Positions 48,270 through 60,318 of a stretch of 64,000 nucleotides of DNA are shown here, one piece after another (positions within the stretch are counted from its first letter, which is position 1; every line of letters starts with the position of its first letter). The translations under genes and the position numbers were made by a program. The notes beneath the pieces are model-generated. The model ran no database searches. It saw only the letters and a program-made list of their open reading frames with translations, and was not told the DNA's origin. Source of the stretch: Sindora glabra (Eukaryota; Streptophyta; Magnoliopsida; Fabales; Fabaceae); NCBI GenBank assembly GCA_020226215.1, contig CM035232.1, forward strand, positions 19,132,316 through 19,196,315, written 5' to 3'.

Positions 48270-48442
48270 TGCTTCTATATGAAAGATAAGAGAAGTAAAT
48301 TACCGTCATGAAATTTTACATTAATGATTATAATTAAAACTTAATTGATAATTATATAATTACTTAAAAAAACACATAATTTTATATTATGATCTTAGCC
48401 ATTTAATGCAAAATTTGATAGTCATATAAAAATATTTCTTTC

Positions 48443-48486
<44 letters not shown>

Positions 48487-48660
48487 GAGAAGCATTTTAA
48501 TATGAGAATGAAATGAATCAATTATGATCATTATATCTTATATTGATAATTAAAATTAAAATTTAATAAAAAATTATGTGATCATTTAAAAAAGTCCTAT
48601 AATTATTAAAAAAAATAACATGACTATATATTTTAATCTTAATCCTATTTATATTTTGCT
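48270..48660. repeat. Two diverged copies of an AT-rich unit ending in (TA)n
   Basis: Segments at about 48270-48482 and 48485-48722 share the order GAA(T)GC(A)TT..ATATGA, ATTA..GATAATTA, CATAATTTTATA/CCTATAATTATT and a terminal (TA)n. Similarity is only approximate. Confidence 0.4.
48447..48482. repeat. (TA)18 microsatellite
   Basis: 36 bp of alternating TA. Confidence 0.96.
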
Positions 48661-48675
48661 TGCTTAATAAGTATG

Positions 48676-48678
<3 letters not shown>

Positions 48679-48722
<44 letters not shown>
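48679..48722. repeat. (TA)22 microsatellite
   Basis: 44 bp of alternating TA. Confidence 0.96.
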
Positions 48723-48726
<4 letters not shown>

Positions 48727-49451
48727 GAAATATTTCATATCATTTCTTCCGGTTACAGAAAGAGGAAGGTTCTCTATGCTTTTATATGCAAGGGTGCCAG
48801 AAAATAGAAACTCGACTGATTATTAAAGAAGACCATCAGATCAATTTAAAGCATACAAAATCATCGGGATATTAGCAATTGAATTTGAGTAGAAAAATTA
48901 TTTTCTAACACTGTATCTTTAAACTACGAGGTGTTTTGAATGATAATACTTTGTATGATTGAAGTTCATGTAGTACCAAACATGATAGTTTAGGGTCTCA
49001 CTTCTCTAATGTAGAATACAACTTTTAAGTATGTTTTTTATCAGAATTTTTCTTTTCATTTTTTGGGTTATACAAAAGCTTATTGAAGAAAGGAGAAAAT
49101 GAGATTGAATTACAGGATTTAAGACTCAGCCTTGCAACATACCATTACGCCCTTAAACCAATGCTGTTTCGACTTGAATTACAAGTTCGTTGTGGCTAGC
49201 TGCCATTCAAAATTTTAGGAATATTCAAAAATGTCATCATCATCTTTCAAGTAAAGAACCTTAGCTCTGAAGTATAACGTTAACTAACAGAAATTTGTAT
49301 ATACTATGATCATGTAACCAGACTTATTGCAGAGAGGAAGACGGATACATAGAAATAAAACTAAAATGGTTCAACTTCAAACGCAAGGGACTCTTCTTGA
49401 CCTTGCAAACATGGAGGACATGAACTTCATCACCTACTTATTCATTTTTTT

Positions 49452-49457
49452 TTTATT
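49452..49457 (-). terminator. Polyadenylation signal of paralogue B
   Basis: The minus strand reads GTAATAAAAAA, giving AATAAA about 85 nt after the stop codon. Confidence 0.55.
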
Positions 49458-49539
49458 ACAGACAACAGACCATCTACTTATATTAAAAACACAAAATAGT
49501 ACTAAAGATTTTCTTTGTTTCTCATGTGGCTGCATCTGC

Positions 49540-49980
49540 TTAATCACCCCCTCCCTGACCGTAGCCCTCACCATGGCCATGGCCCTCGCCATAGCCTCCA
49601 CCGTAACCGCCACCGGATCCCCCACCACGGCCACCTCCACGTCCTCTGCCTGACCCTGATCCGGCCCGGGAGCCTGCATATGACCCAGCATATGAACCCG
49701 CCTCAGAGCCTGCTCCTGATCCTGAGCCTGAACTCGAAGATGAAGAGGCTGAACTTGATGCAGAACTAGAACTTGAACCAGAACCAGAGCCGGACCCTGC
49801 TCCAGCTCCGGCTCCGGACCCACTGCCACCTCCTATACCCAGGCCAAGCCCTGCTCCAACTCCAAGGCCCAACCCACCAAGGTCCAGGCCCAAGTCCTCC
49901 CTAGCCACTCTACTTTCTGATACAATAGCAGACATGAGAAGCAGCAAAGCAAGCACAGACCATGACCAGGATGAAGCCAT
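49540..49980 (-). CDS. Secreted glycine/serine-rich protein, 146 aa (paralogue B)
   Basis: Single-exon ORF from ATG at 49980 to TAA at 49540. The frame stays open 32 codons further upstream, but ATG 49980 opens a clean signal peptide (MASSWSW then LALLLLMSAIV). That start also places SESRVAREDLGLDLGG at residues 21-36, exactly as in paralogue A. Then come a GLGLGVGAG-type block, a Ser/Ala run (about 70-85), one AGSEAGSYAGSYAGSRAGS unit (A has two of this kind), an RGRGGGRGGG patch and a GYGEGHGHGEGYGQGGGD tail. Probably an extracellular or cell-wall glycine-rich protein; specific function unknown. TATA box at about 50119-50128. The G/S-rich antisense and other-frame ORFs are shadows. Confidence 0.88.
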   Translation of the reverse strand: MASSWSWSVLALLLLMSAIVSESRVAREDLGLDLGGLGLGVGAGLGLGIGGGSGSGAGAGAGSGSGSGSSSSSASSSASSSSSSGSGSGAGSEAGSYAGSYAGSRAGSGSGRGRGGGRGGGSGGGYGGGYGEGHGHGEGYGQGGGD

Positions 49981-50118
49981 CCTTTGTATTTGTAAGTATA
50001 GCCTGAAACAGCAAAATGAAATTTTAAAAGAACTTGAGATGATCAAGACTGCGATCAATAATGCAGTTGATATCAATAAATCACAGGGAAGTTTGAAGAG
50101 ACAGTGAAGGGTTTGGGA

Positions 50119-50128
50119 CTATATATAG
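50119..50128 (-). promoter_or_regulatory. TATA box of paralogue B
   Basis: The minus strand reads AGCTATATATAGTCC, about 140 bp upstream of the ATG, a spacing almost identical to paralogue A. Confidence 0.6.
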
Positions 50129-50149
50129 CTGCTGTGCTATGAATGTCAA

Positions 50150-51145
50150 TATAAAAAAACAAGTATATATAATGTATCCCATGGTGTGAACAGGAGAATA
50201 TATAATTAATTTTATCTTTCAGTGCTGAAGAAAGTGGAGGATTTTAGTGGGAAAACCTTGTGGTGGATGTATGATATTATGAGCTAAAACTTGTAGGCAT
50301 GTTACTGAAGTTTTGACAAGTGTTAAGACAACACCGACCCATTTGGTGTCCACTCGCCCATAGTGGAGACTGAAAGGCTAGCTGTCTTTGTGTATATTGT
50401 TGCAATGGGACGGGCATAGCCGTCGAAAATAGAGTTTACTTCTGACCTTTTATATTTATTAAATTAATTTTTATAAATTTATTTGATTATTTTATATTTA
50501 ATAATAACTCTTAATTTATTTTTGAAATTCAATTTTTAATACATATAGCATATAGCAGTGCTAACATTGTTGACTATAACTGGTGTGTCTTTTCTCCTTA
50601 AATTCTTATTTTAACTGCTGACTCGTGTGCTTCCAGCTCATGGGGTCTGGCTTTTGTTAATGCACACAAAGTTTCGCTCCTTTTCAAGCTTCTATGTTGC
50701 TAGTGGATCAAACCACTGACCAAATTTATGCACTCACTCAGAAATTTAGAATTTTCACCAGATACCCTATGGAGCTTGTCAATGCAAGTGGTGGTTGAGT
50801 TTATCTTGTTGAGGCTTCATTTTTCTCTGATAAACTGAAAATTGGCCGGTCTTTTAATTGTTTTTCTGGGGCTACAGAAAGTCATCTTGATTTCAACATT
50901 ATATGTTAAAGCATTCACTAAAATTACGAGAAAGAAATTGAAAAACAATGTGAAGTCCGTGGAAGTGTGATGCTTTAATATCTCTCTCTTTTGGGGATAC
51001 AATGGGGCTGAAACTCAAAAAAGAAAACAAACAACTAAGAAAAAGTAATAAAATGAGTCCTAGTGACTCTCAAAATATCAATAAAAAGTAAATACAACAA
51101 ATTATAAGGAGGACTATTCAAGGTATGTATTCTTCACTTTAAGTT
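50150..51145. other. Upstream region of paralogue B, no gene
   Basis: Moderate-GC sequence (50220-50430 and 50580-50960) without ORF or known repeat. Part may be promoter DNA of paralogue B. Confidence 0.45.
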
Positions 51146-51149
51146 GATA

Positions 51150-53457
51150 TTATAATTTGTCATCCAATCTGTACACCTTTCCAAAAAGTGTGCATAAGGT
51201 GAATTTTCCAGTCCAAAGTAAGAAGATTATGAATGATTTGGATAGAATAATTATCTTTATTTCTACACTTAGAGAGGTATTGAAGTTAAGCCTTAGAATT
51301 ACATTTAATTCGCACTTTTTTGAACTCTGGATTCCAAACTTCTTGGAGGCCATTGATTATTCTCTAACATTCTACAATAAAGGCAAAACATAAACTCAAA
51401 TGTCTAGCAAAATCATGAATCCACCTATCAGTGAGTATATATGCCTAAAAACACAAAATGAAGATAAACTAGTCCCTAAGACCCTAAGTACATAAATTAA
51501 AATAGATAATGATTGGAACCAACTCCTTTTAAATTATAATAGAAAATTTAAAGTCCCTTAATATATGTAAAATTAATTCTTGTGCATTATTGCAAATCTT
51601 ATAACACAACTTATAAAAAGCATTGTTTTAGATCTATTCCACAACACATTCCCGACAAAGGTGGAAATACATTGTATAATCACTCTTCTCATATTAAAAG
51701 ACAAACCAACTTCCTGAAGAACTTCAGCAATAAACTCCCATTTCAACCATTATATGCTCTTTCTCAATTAATTTTAATGGCAATGTATCCTTTCTTCCGT
51801 TTCTTCTTCTTCATTGAATAAATCATTTCACTAGCTATGATTATATTATCTTATATGCACCTTCCTGGAGCAAAACTCAATTGATAAGGGAAGATAATCA
51901 ATGGTAGATACTTCTTCAATCTACTAACAATTGTTTTTGTCACATATTTGTAGTTTACATTACAAAAAAAGTTAACATTTTGAATTAATTTATGAACTCT
52001 AGTTGGTCCTAAATAGGAATTAAAGTAATTAAAGCTTGGTTGATACATTGTATTCTCAAACACATTCCTCACAAAGTCATAAAGAGTTTTACTAACTCTT
52101 TTCCAATTTGCATAATAGAACAAAATTAGAAACTATCATTCTTAGGGTCTCAATTCCACCCATTTCAAAAATAGTTTTTCAAACTTCATCAAATAGGACT
52201 TTTTTATTTAAAATTGTAGTCCCTAACTTTGTCATCAATTTGAATTTTAAAGTTGAAATTAGAAAGGTCTGACTATCCCCACCTACTTAGGATAGATTCT
52301 TGTAAAAAGTATAAATCATATTAATCAACTCCTCTTTATCTTTTATCCATTTTCCATTTTGGTTCCAAAGCATGTTAATTTTATTCTTCCTCTTTCTCAA
52401 AGTTTTAGTTTGATAGAATTTTGTATTATAATCCTCATCTTGAATGCATTTAACTTTGGATTTTTAATGCCATAATAAATTCTCTTAATTAAGAATCTCT
52501 CTAAGTTCTTTTTGTAATGAAGCCTCTAATTAATCTAAAGAAGGATTCCATCTATTGTTTAGAATTCCATTAGAGTTCTTTTCTTCTATTTATATTCCTA
52601 AAAATCTCTTTATTCCATATTTTTAAATTCTAAGCAAGGTGATCCATGTTATAACTAATTATATTTGTGGCATTCCATTACTGATTTAGGAACTCTTTAA
52701 AGTTTAAGTGGAACAATCAAGCTACCTTAAACTTAAATGGTATGTCTATTCTAATTGCCTTTCCTCCACTTAAGTTAATCAATGAAAAAAGGATGATCGT
52801 TATAATAAATTTTAGAAAGTACCTTAATTAAAACATCTCTAAAATGCATGTACTAATTGGCATTATAAAGTCTTCTATTTAATCTTTCAAAGATTCCATT
52901 ATACCTAATCCTTTTAGAACCCTTCTACGTAAACTTGGATCTCTACCATCCTAAATCAATCCATCCACCATAATTGATCCATGTTACAAACTCCTGGCAA
53001 CATCTAATAACTATTAGGACTCTTCTTTTCTTTTCTTAACCATTAAGAATATCATTGAAGTTACCTATTAGTAGCTAAGGATACACCATACTATCTATTG
53101 TGCCCAAAAGTTCTTACCTGCATTCTTCTTTAAGTTGATAGTAAAGGCTTGTATAAACTATAGTAAAAAAAATAATATCTTCTTGCCTTGTTCTTCAACT
53201 CTTAAATGCATAAATTAGAAATTATTTTGAATTAAAGTCATATTCAAGTCCTTTTCCTTCTATGCAACTTAAATTCCTTTAGCTTTCTTTAGATATAAAA
53301 AATTTATTAAAACTCAATGCCTTAAAGACTGCAACTTTCTAGTAGCAACTTAAGATACAATATTTAGGCTATTATCACACAAGATTTCTTTGGCATGAAC
53401 TAGGAAATTGGGACTTCCAACACCATGACAATTCTAAACTATGATCTTATGCATCAT
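51150..53457 (-). pseudogene. LINE ORF2 remnant (endonuclease and reverse transcriptase)
   Basis: The frame opens at 53457 with MMHKIIV*NCHGVGSPNFLV, the L1 endonuclease start (MKIIxWNCRGxxxxxFL). The middle (about 52150-53300) is too decayed to read. RT is clear at 52123-51590: NVNFFCNVNYKYVTKTIVSR, LKKYLPLIIFPYQLSFAPGR, DNIIIASEMIYSMKKKKRKK and GYIAIKIN*EKAYN. These correspond to the L1 RT blocks RPISLCN..YK, NQxxFxPGR and K.D..KAYD. The catalytic KxDxxKAYD is damaged (KIN*EKAYN). Confidence 0.87.
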
Positions 53458-54359
53458 TAATAAATAATTCATATAAGTTATGTAATCACCATGTAATCCT
53501 TGGCTTTACCAACTCCGCTTCTATTTTTTGTACATGTTGCCTTATTAGTGTTATTTTTAAGTCACTTTATATGATTTGGAGACTCTTCTACTCTAGAAGT
53601 AACCTTTTTGAAGTCTATACTTAAATTAGTAGTTCTTCGGTCTAGTGGTTTTAGAAGAGCCTTAACATCCTTAATAACTTCTCTAATGAACTCAACCTTT
53701 ATCTAACTACATTCTTGTTTGGATTTTAATTGAATCTATTGCATAATTTTTGAATGATGACCTCGTCTTATGTCGTTAGTAGAGTTCCTATTTCATCTAG
53801 TTGCAATTTTTCCACTCAATAAATTTTCATACATGTGCCTTTCAACTAGACTTAATTAGCTTGCAATGTGTATCTAATTTAGGTTGCTATGTTATGTTAG
53901 GTTACTAGATGAGGCTTTATCAAAATTGTTACTTTCTAAAGATATATTAGATTTAAGTGTTTTTTCTCCTTTAGATTTTGTCTTGAAATATACCATATTG
54001 TGATTAGACTTTGTTTGATTCAAAATATCTAAAATAGATTGACTATTATTATTAATTGTTAATGATTAACCATTATTATTAATTGTTAATAATTGTTCCT
54101 AACATTCCTCTTCTTGATTATCCTTATCTAAATAAATAGGATTCATAAGAAATTTAAATCATGATCTTCCATCTAAATTATAGCTTATATTTCCTTTATT
54201 CTCCTCCTTATTTCTCGTATAATTATCCTTAATCTTCACTTTGCTTGTACATTTATTTCTTTGTGCCGCCATCTATGAATTGAACTTTATAGCCAGACTC
54301 TAGTAATTTTGTCTTCTCATTGTTTCTTCAAGTGACTTTGAATTTTCTAAATTCTTATC

Positions 54360-55200
54360 ATTATTTAATGGATAATTTGAACTTAAAACCTCTTGAACCT
54401 CTTCTTTCTTTGGAAAATGATCAGCATACTAACCATATGTACTATAGTTGAAGCAAATGAGGTGTAGTCCCTTATATTCAACCATAATCTTTTTATTTCC
54501 AATAACAAATTTTAAGATACGAGGTTAATTAAGATCCACCATGACATAAACATGAGCACATTTCCATTTAGATTTTTCTTTAGTTGTCATATCCACCTTT
54601 ATGGATTTACTAGTTCTATTCCCTATAACTTCAAAACACTTTTGATTATAATATTCCATTGGTAAGTTTGGAAAGCAAACTTAAATGAGTACCAAATCAA
54701 CCATAATTTTTCCTAGATTAAAATTAGGTACCCACTCCCAAATTATAATATAATGGTCAAATATCATCCATAACTAATCCAGAAAGAATAAAATCACAAT
54801 CCTCCATACATAAATATTTAACCAAATGAAAATCATATCCTAAGTTTACTAGTTTAAAAAAATTTGCACCTCTTCAAAATTACAAAAGCTTATATCTTAA
54901 GAAACAAAACCTATTTCTTCTTCCTCACAATCAAGTTATTAAATATTTCTTCCATAGTAATATAATGTAAGCTTTTTCTTCCTTAGATAGTTTTAATATT
55001 GGTAACAAAATGTTATCACTGGTGACTTCATCCACAATCTAAATACCATTTAATTATTCATTATCAGAGCTCTTATTAGAATTTTTAGATAATAATCCAT
55101 CAATTTTTGCTAACATTTCCATATTTTCTTTATCCTCATCTCTAATTTTATCTTTTCATTTCCCAAGCATTATATCCTTATAGGATTGTAAACCTTTGTT
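54360..55200 (-). pseudogene. LINE ORF1 remnant (DUF4283-type, zinc knuckle)
   Basis: The minus strand reads GLQSYKDIMLGK (N-terminal block), then YYNQKCFEVIGNRTSKSIKV, DMTTKEKSKWKCAHVYVMVD, KFVIGNKKIMVEYKGLHLIC and FNYSTYG*YADHFPK. This is the conserved plant L1 ORF1 arrangement (..IGxxIGKxxKVD..T....R.KFARxCVEVDLxKPL..K..I....VEYEGL..CFxCGxxGH). The zinc knuckle is degenerate: the second Cys is Tyr and His is replaced by a stop. Confidence 0.85.
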
Positions 55201-55212
55201 ACCTTCATTGGA

Positions 55213-56062
55213 GGTGTTTGAGAAATAGCTTATTGAATAACTTTTAGCTGGTTTAACCAAATTATTTGGTTGACCAGCTAAAAGCCATCAATAACCTATT
55301 TGGTAAACAGCTGTTTCAAATAACTTTTTAGTTTCAAACAGCCAAAATAAAAAATGCTAGTGGGAGCAGTGTTTTTGCTTAGCTACTTTCGGATAAATAC
55401 ATATATTCCCGAATAGCCTTTCTATCATTTTAGTGATTCTCAGCTCTTCTTTATTTCTTTCTTTGCTAAATTCATTTTTGCTATATTCATTTCTTACTTT
55501 GGGAGCAACGTCTCAAGCCAAATTCATTTTCGCACTATTTCAGTGCATGCATCACTCTAATATTAATATAAAACACCTATAATATTAATATAAATTAATA
55601 AAACACCTAAAATAATTATATTTTATTATAAATTAGGCTTTATAATATAAATTATATTCTATTATAAATTAATTTATATGTTTTTCATATGTTGTAAAAA
55701 AAACCTATAATAATTAGGATATAATTATAAATTTTTATAAAAATTATATTAATTTAATTTAAAAAAATATTTAATTTATAATAAATTATAACAATATATT
55801 ATTTCAAGAAATTTAATCTACTAAATAATATATAAAATTTAAAATATTAAAATAAAAAATATTTAAATAATTCATAAAATATGCTCATACCCTTATTTAT
55901 CATTTTACATACAAACAGTTATTATAAATAGCTGATTTTATTAAATATTTTTATTCAAACTGCTAATACAATCAATTAGTCAAATCAGTTAATACAATCA
56001 GCTAATAGTTAATTAAATTAGTTAACAGTTACAGCTATCAGCTAATTGCTAAATAAGGCCAT
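55213..56062. mobile_element. hAT-like MITE inserted in the LINE
   Basis: The left end GTGTTTGAGAAATAGCTTAT and the inverted right end GGCCTTATTTAGCAATTAGC are degenerate terminal repeats. Subterminal TTAGCTGAT/ATCAGCTAA and AGCTGTTTG/CAAACAG motifs repeat in both orientations around an A/T core. CATT follows both sides as a possible remnant of an 8-bp duplication. The insertion separates two parts of the LINE ORF1 leader. Confidence 0.6.
55241..55284. repeat. 22-bp hairpin at the MITE end
   Basis: CTTTTAGCTGGTTTAACCAA and its near-perfect inverse TTGGTTGACCAGCTAAAAG face each other across a short AT spacer. Confidence 0.85.
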
Positions 56063-56314
56063 TATTTAGGAATGGCTTCAAGGTCACATCATCATATTTT
56101 CACAATCTTGAAGTTCTTTCCTTAAATCCTTGTAGCCATGCTTAATTTTCTTAGTGTTATATCTTAATAGATTAACCTCTTCATCAAAAGTTTTCCTTTT
56201 TCAACCATTTTCCTCAACCTTATAAAAGTATTATATTATAATTATAAATATGTATCAATGCTTAGCAAAGATATCATCTACCATCTTTTATTACAATTAA
56301 CCATTGTCCACTAA

Positions 56315-56790
56315 TGTTGATAGGTCAATATTTTGGTGCTTACTCTTATGTGTCTCTATATGTATCTTTATGTTTTTAAGATATGGGTATTTAGTTATGT
56401 CCTTATTAGCGTTGTTTATAGAGTAGTTAGTGTTTATACATATATGCTTATAAGTATTCTATAGGGTGTTTTATGTATATATATTATAGGTGTTTTATAC
56501 CCTTATATCTATAGGTATTGTAGTTTATGAAATAGGTATCTATAGCTTCACTTGATATACAGTATAAAAACCAAAATGTTTTACTTTCATTTTTAGAATG
56601 CTTTATATTGAAAGGTAGAGAATTATAAACCTTAGCTTTTTGTCATTTTTCCTTATGTTAGATAGGGCTTCCATGTAAAAGCCTTAATGTACTAAAGCAA
56701 TTTTATTAATGAGAAGTTAATTTCTTAAAGGATTATTATTGAGCTCTACTATTGCTATTACTCCTTTATTTTGTGAAACATGCAAAAGTA
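56315..56790 (+). other. LTR-like stretch, uncertain
   Basis: Starts TGTTGATAGG, contains a TATACAGTATAAAAACC promoter-like word near 56568 and an AATGAGAAGTTAATTTCTT block reminiscent of the R-U5 end of copia LTRs, and ends near GTGAAACA. No target duplication was found, so a solo LTR is only a suggestion. Confidence 0.25.
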
Positions 56791-56794
56791 AGGT

Positions 56795-58080
56795 ATGAGA
56801 GAATTTGATGTACATAATACTATTTATATTATTTTCTCTTATTTTCTATCACCTAGAGTATTATATCTGTTTAATTTAATGGAATTGGTCTTATTTTATG
56901 ATTGAGTTATGAATTTACAATACTAATGGCTTATTTAATTAATGTTGAATTTTAATACTATTTCAGATTTCTAACTATAACTTAAATTCTATAGGTCCAA
57001 ATTGGATGATCTTTATGACATTGGAAAGATAATAGAAAACCTTAAAACTTTCATATTTTGATTTCAATCTAGTTTAAATGTTTGAAAAGTCAAATTTGAC
57101 TATGAAAATGAAGCATTATTTTTATTCAGTTTGACTTAGTCACAATTTTTTAGTTATATTTGAAGTTTCAGGAGTCCAATTAAGGTCAAATCAATGCAAA
57201 AATTAGCCCAAATCCATCCAAACAATTTTCATGTTTAGGAATTAGTTGAAACTACATTGTTTTTATAGTCAAACGTTAGCTAAAAGTTTACTTATAAAAA
57301 TTAACTATTATAAACACTGATAGTAATTTACGTTGTAAATTATAGTCATTGGCTTTCAAATTAAGTAAGGTTTTATTCATTGTAATCTTATGAGGTATAT
57401 TAACTTAGTCCAGTAAATTTTCTATCTTAAGATGTCAGATATAATTAGGTCTCGTACTTTCAAAGATATTCATTTAAATTAGACAATAACTATCTCTTTT
57501 CCAATGTTTTTTTGCATAAACCATTATAAATGGCTGATTTTTTTTTAAAGTTTAAAAGTTTAGTACTCCAATTTTAATGTGATTTTGAGGCTCTTTTTTT
57601 CATTTCATTTATGACTCAATTACCTCTTGTTTTCTTATCTTGTTGTGAATGTTTGCTTGAATAATTTGCTAAATAGGATTAGTTAATTAATTATTCGTTG
57701 TAGTTAATAATTAAATGATTAATTATAATTAATTATCACTTAGAAATTAATTTGTAATTGATTGAAATCAATAACAATTAAACTTTGGTGATTGACATTT
57801 GGGTGAATTATTACTTGAATGGATTTAACACTTGTAGATTTGTTAAATTCAGTGTTAATTTGATTTTGAATGTTTGAAATTATCATTAATTAGATTTAGA
57901 TATTTATTCTGAATTGAATTAATAATAGTGAATTGATCAACCGTTAGTTCTGGTTGGTCTGTATTAGAAAATTGAATTTCTACTGTCTGCTTTGAGGTAT
58001 TTATAAATTAAATAATTGAATTGTAAGGAATTTTGTTGAGTGGTGATGAGAAATTGAAAAAATTAGAGTGAAATCGTAAC
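56795..58080. other. Gene-free stretch
   Basis: AT-rich, no ORF, no recognised repeat end. Confidence 0.5.
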
Positions 58081-58084
58081 AAAT

Positions 58085-58290
58085 AATTTACCGCCAGGGT
58101 AGTGACCACAAGTCCAGATTCTTGCGTGGGAGATGCTAAAAGCGCGAAGTTTCTAAAGAAGACGAACTTGATTCTGCATGTTTTGGACATCCAGTCATTC
58201 CTTTCCCGATGAGATCTTTGTACTTTACTTCCACCAGCTGGCCAAATACACTTTTTGTTCCCAAGTTCAAAAACTTTGGTTAAGAATGGA
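58085..58290. other. Higher-GC island, possible exon relic
   Basis: About 200 bp above background GC. The plus strand can be read VVTTSPDSCVGDAKSAKFLK, then KTNLILHVLDIQSFLSR before a stop; the minus strand gives an overlapping 103-codon ORF (58008-58319). I recognise neither, and no convincing splice or start context decides between them. Confidence 0.2.
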
Positions 58291-58294
58291 ACAA

Positions 58295-59436
58295 ACCAAA
58301 AATAAACTGAAAAGATCAAAGAAAAAACAAAAAGGAAAATCAGTTAACCAAAATAGTAATATTCTATAGCAATAATTTATTCTTCTTTGAATTGTGAGCG
58401 CAAGAGGCGAAATTACGTGTATTTTAATATAATAATATAAATACATCTGCATTTTCATTAATTTTCTTAAAATTTGGCATAAAATTATATATATTATTTA
58501 AAATATTCTCATTAAATTTTAAAATTTATCATCACTAAAATATTGAAACATATTTATTTCTATTAACACTTAGATCCGGCACCTAAATAGATTAAAATTT
58601 GATTAAATTTGAATTTCAAACTAAAAAGGCATTTAAAACGAGGTTAAATTACTTTGATGCCGCCTATAATTTTAATTAATTTCTAATTAGATCTTTATAG
58701 TTTAAAAGTTTTAAATTAAATCCTTATACTTAATTTTATACATTTTTAATTAGAAACTTTCTATTATATTTTTTATTAAATTTTGCTAACAAGTGATTTA
58801 TATGATATGATCTAATAATTATTGATATAGAACTTTCATATAATTTCTAATTGTATTTAAGTAACAAATAATAAAAAATAAATTAAAATATTTTATAATA
58901 TTATTTCATTTTTATAAGAAAGGGATATGTCATTTGTCCCCCACTTTAAAATCTATTGATAGATCATTGTTTATGTATGTCAATTATTAACAAAATCAAA
59001 TAAAGAAATGACGAAAACATTTAATCAAAAATTAAAAATAAATATAAGGATTCATCACATTTAAATTATAAGGAGTTAATTAAAAATTTTAGTTAACTAC
59101 AAAAGAGTACAAGAATAATTTAACCTTGAAACAATGTTGGTCGTCGATGCTACACCACTGAAAATAACAAAAACATAAAAGTTAAGGTGGCAAATTTCCT
59201 ACTGTTATTTTACTAGAATCTGCTTTAAAAATATTTCTCTTGATGTCATTTTAAGAATTAAATACAAGGCCGACAAAACTCTTCACCATATAGTCGAAAG
59301 ATGCGTGTTGGGAAAATAAAAACAGTAAAAGAAATTAAGCATTTAAAACTATATGTTAAATTAAAACCACAATTTTAATATTCATAATTTATTTAATTTT
59401 GTAATTTCATTTACATAATTTTTTTAAGTAAGTTAT
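58295..59436. other. Gene-free stretch
   Basis: AT-rich sequence with no feature I can support. Confidence 0.5.
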
Positions 59437-59571
59437 ATTATCACCAGAGCCGTGTCTTTGAGTAGGTAAGTAAGGCATTTACTTTAGGCCCCCAATTTTT
59501 CTTAGGCCCAACTTATAATTTTTTTTATTTTGTATAATCATTGTTCAATTAGTTAAACTTCAAATCTAATG

Positions 59572-59990
59572 ATAATTACTCTTTCTGGGATTATTTGTAT
59601 AATCATTATAGTTGACTATACAATTTACAATTAATTGGGGAATAATTGGAGATTTATTTTCCAATTAATTACAGATTTTTTATATGACTATACAAAATAA
59701 ATGATCAATAACTATAAAAAAATTAGTTATATGATAGTGATCTAACTATAATTACTCTATTTGAGATTATTTCCTAATTAGTTATAGATCTTTTGTATAA
59801 CTATACAAAATAAATGACTAATTGGGAAATAATTGGAAATTTATTTCTTAATTGGTTGCAAATTTTTTATATAATTATACAAAATAAATGACTAATGATT
59901 ATAAAAAAATTAGTTATATGTTAGTAATTCAACAGTAATTACTCTCTTTGGGATTATTTTTTAATTAGTTGTATATTTACACATTATTAC
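59572..59990. repeat. Tandem repeat of about 180 bp inside the hAT element
   Basis: TAATTACTCTTT..GGATTATTT starts at 59572, 59749 and 59936. Between them ACTATACAAAATAAATGA and AAAAAAATTAGTTATATG recur in register. About 2.3 copies; sub-repeats (ATACAAAATAAATGA) occur within units. Confidence 0.8.
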
Positions 59991-60318
59991 TCATTAATAA
60001 TTTTCAATATTATAATTTATAACAACCATTTTTTTAACTATATATACTACATATGTTCAACATTTTCTTTTCAAATTTTCTTAATTCTCATATTTTGTTT
60101 TCTCTTCTCACTCTTATCTTTATACTTTTTTAAAATGAATTCTCAAAATAAATTGACATCAAATTGATGTAGTAGATAGTATAACATGCAATTCTCTTCA
60201 TTTTCAAGTTTTCAGATTCTTTCATTTCATCATTTTTTTATTTACTTTGCACATCTATTTTATTTATATTTTTATTGTTGTTATTCTATTTTATTTTTAT
60301 ACTTCATAACAATAGAAG

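Larger units (their letters stand above)
47500..49440. other. Spacer between the two paralogues
   Basis: No convincing gene. ORFs at 47441-48073 on both strands have no recognisable content. CTAAATTTATAATGTAATG-type words are repeated 60 bp apart (48092 and 48152). Several microsatellites follow (48180-48722). Regulatory sequence of paralogue A is expected in 47490-48000. Confidence 0.5.
51150..56290 (-). mobile_element. L1-type LINE, decayed, interrupted by a MITE
   Basis: On the minus strand the order is ORF1 (about 55200-54360), spacer, ORF2 endonuclease start (53457) and reverse transcriptase (52130-51590), the layout of plant L1 retrotransposons. ORF1-upstream sequence continues beyond a hAT-like MITE (55213-56062) to about 56290. 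All frames are broken. The distal RT, any RNase H and the poly(A) tail cannot be found below about 51150. Confidence 0.87.

Noticed and set aside
49434..49829. 131-codon ORF in an alternative frame over paralogue B
   Set aside because: Same reason: frame-shifted reading of G/S-rich codons, running past the stop and polyadenylation signal of the real gene.
58008..58319. 103-codon minus-strand ORF
   Set aside because: The ends are low-complexity F/N/S-rich readings; only the central 200 bp has raised GC and both strands are open there, so no coding strand can be chosen.
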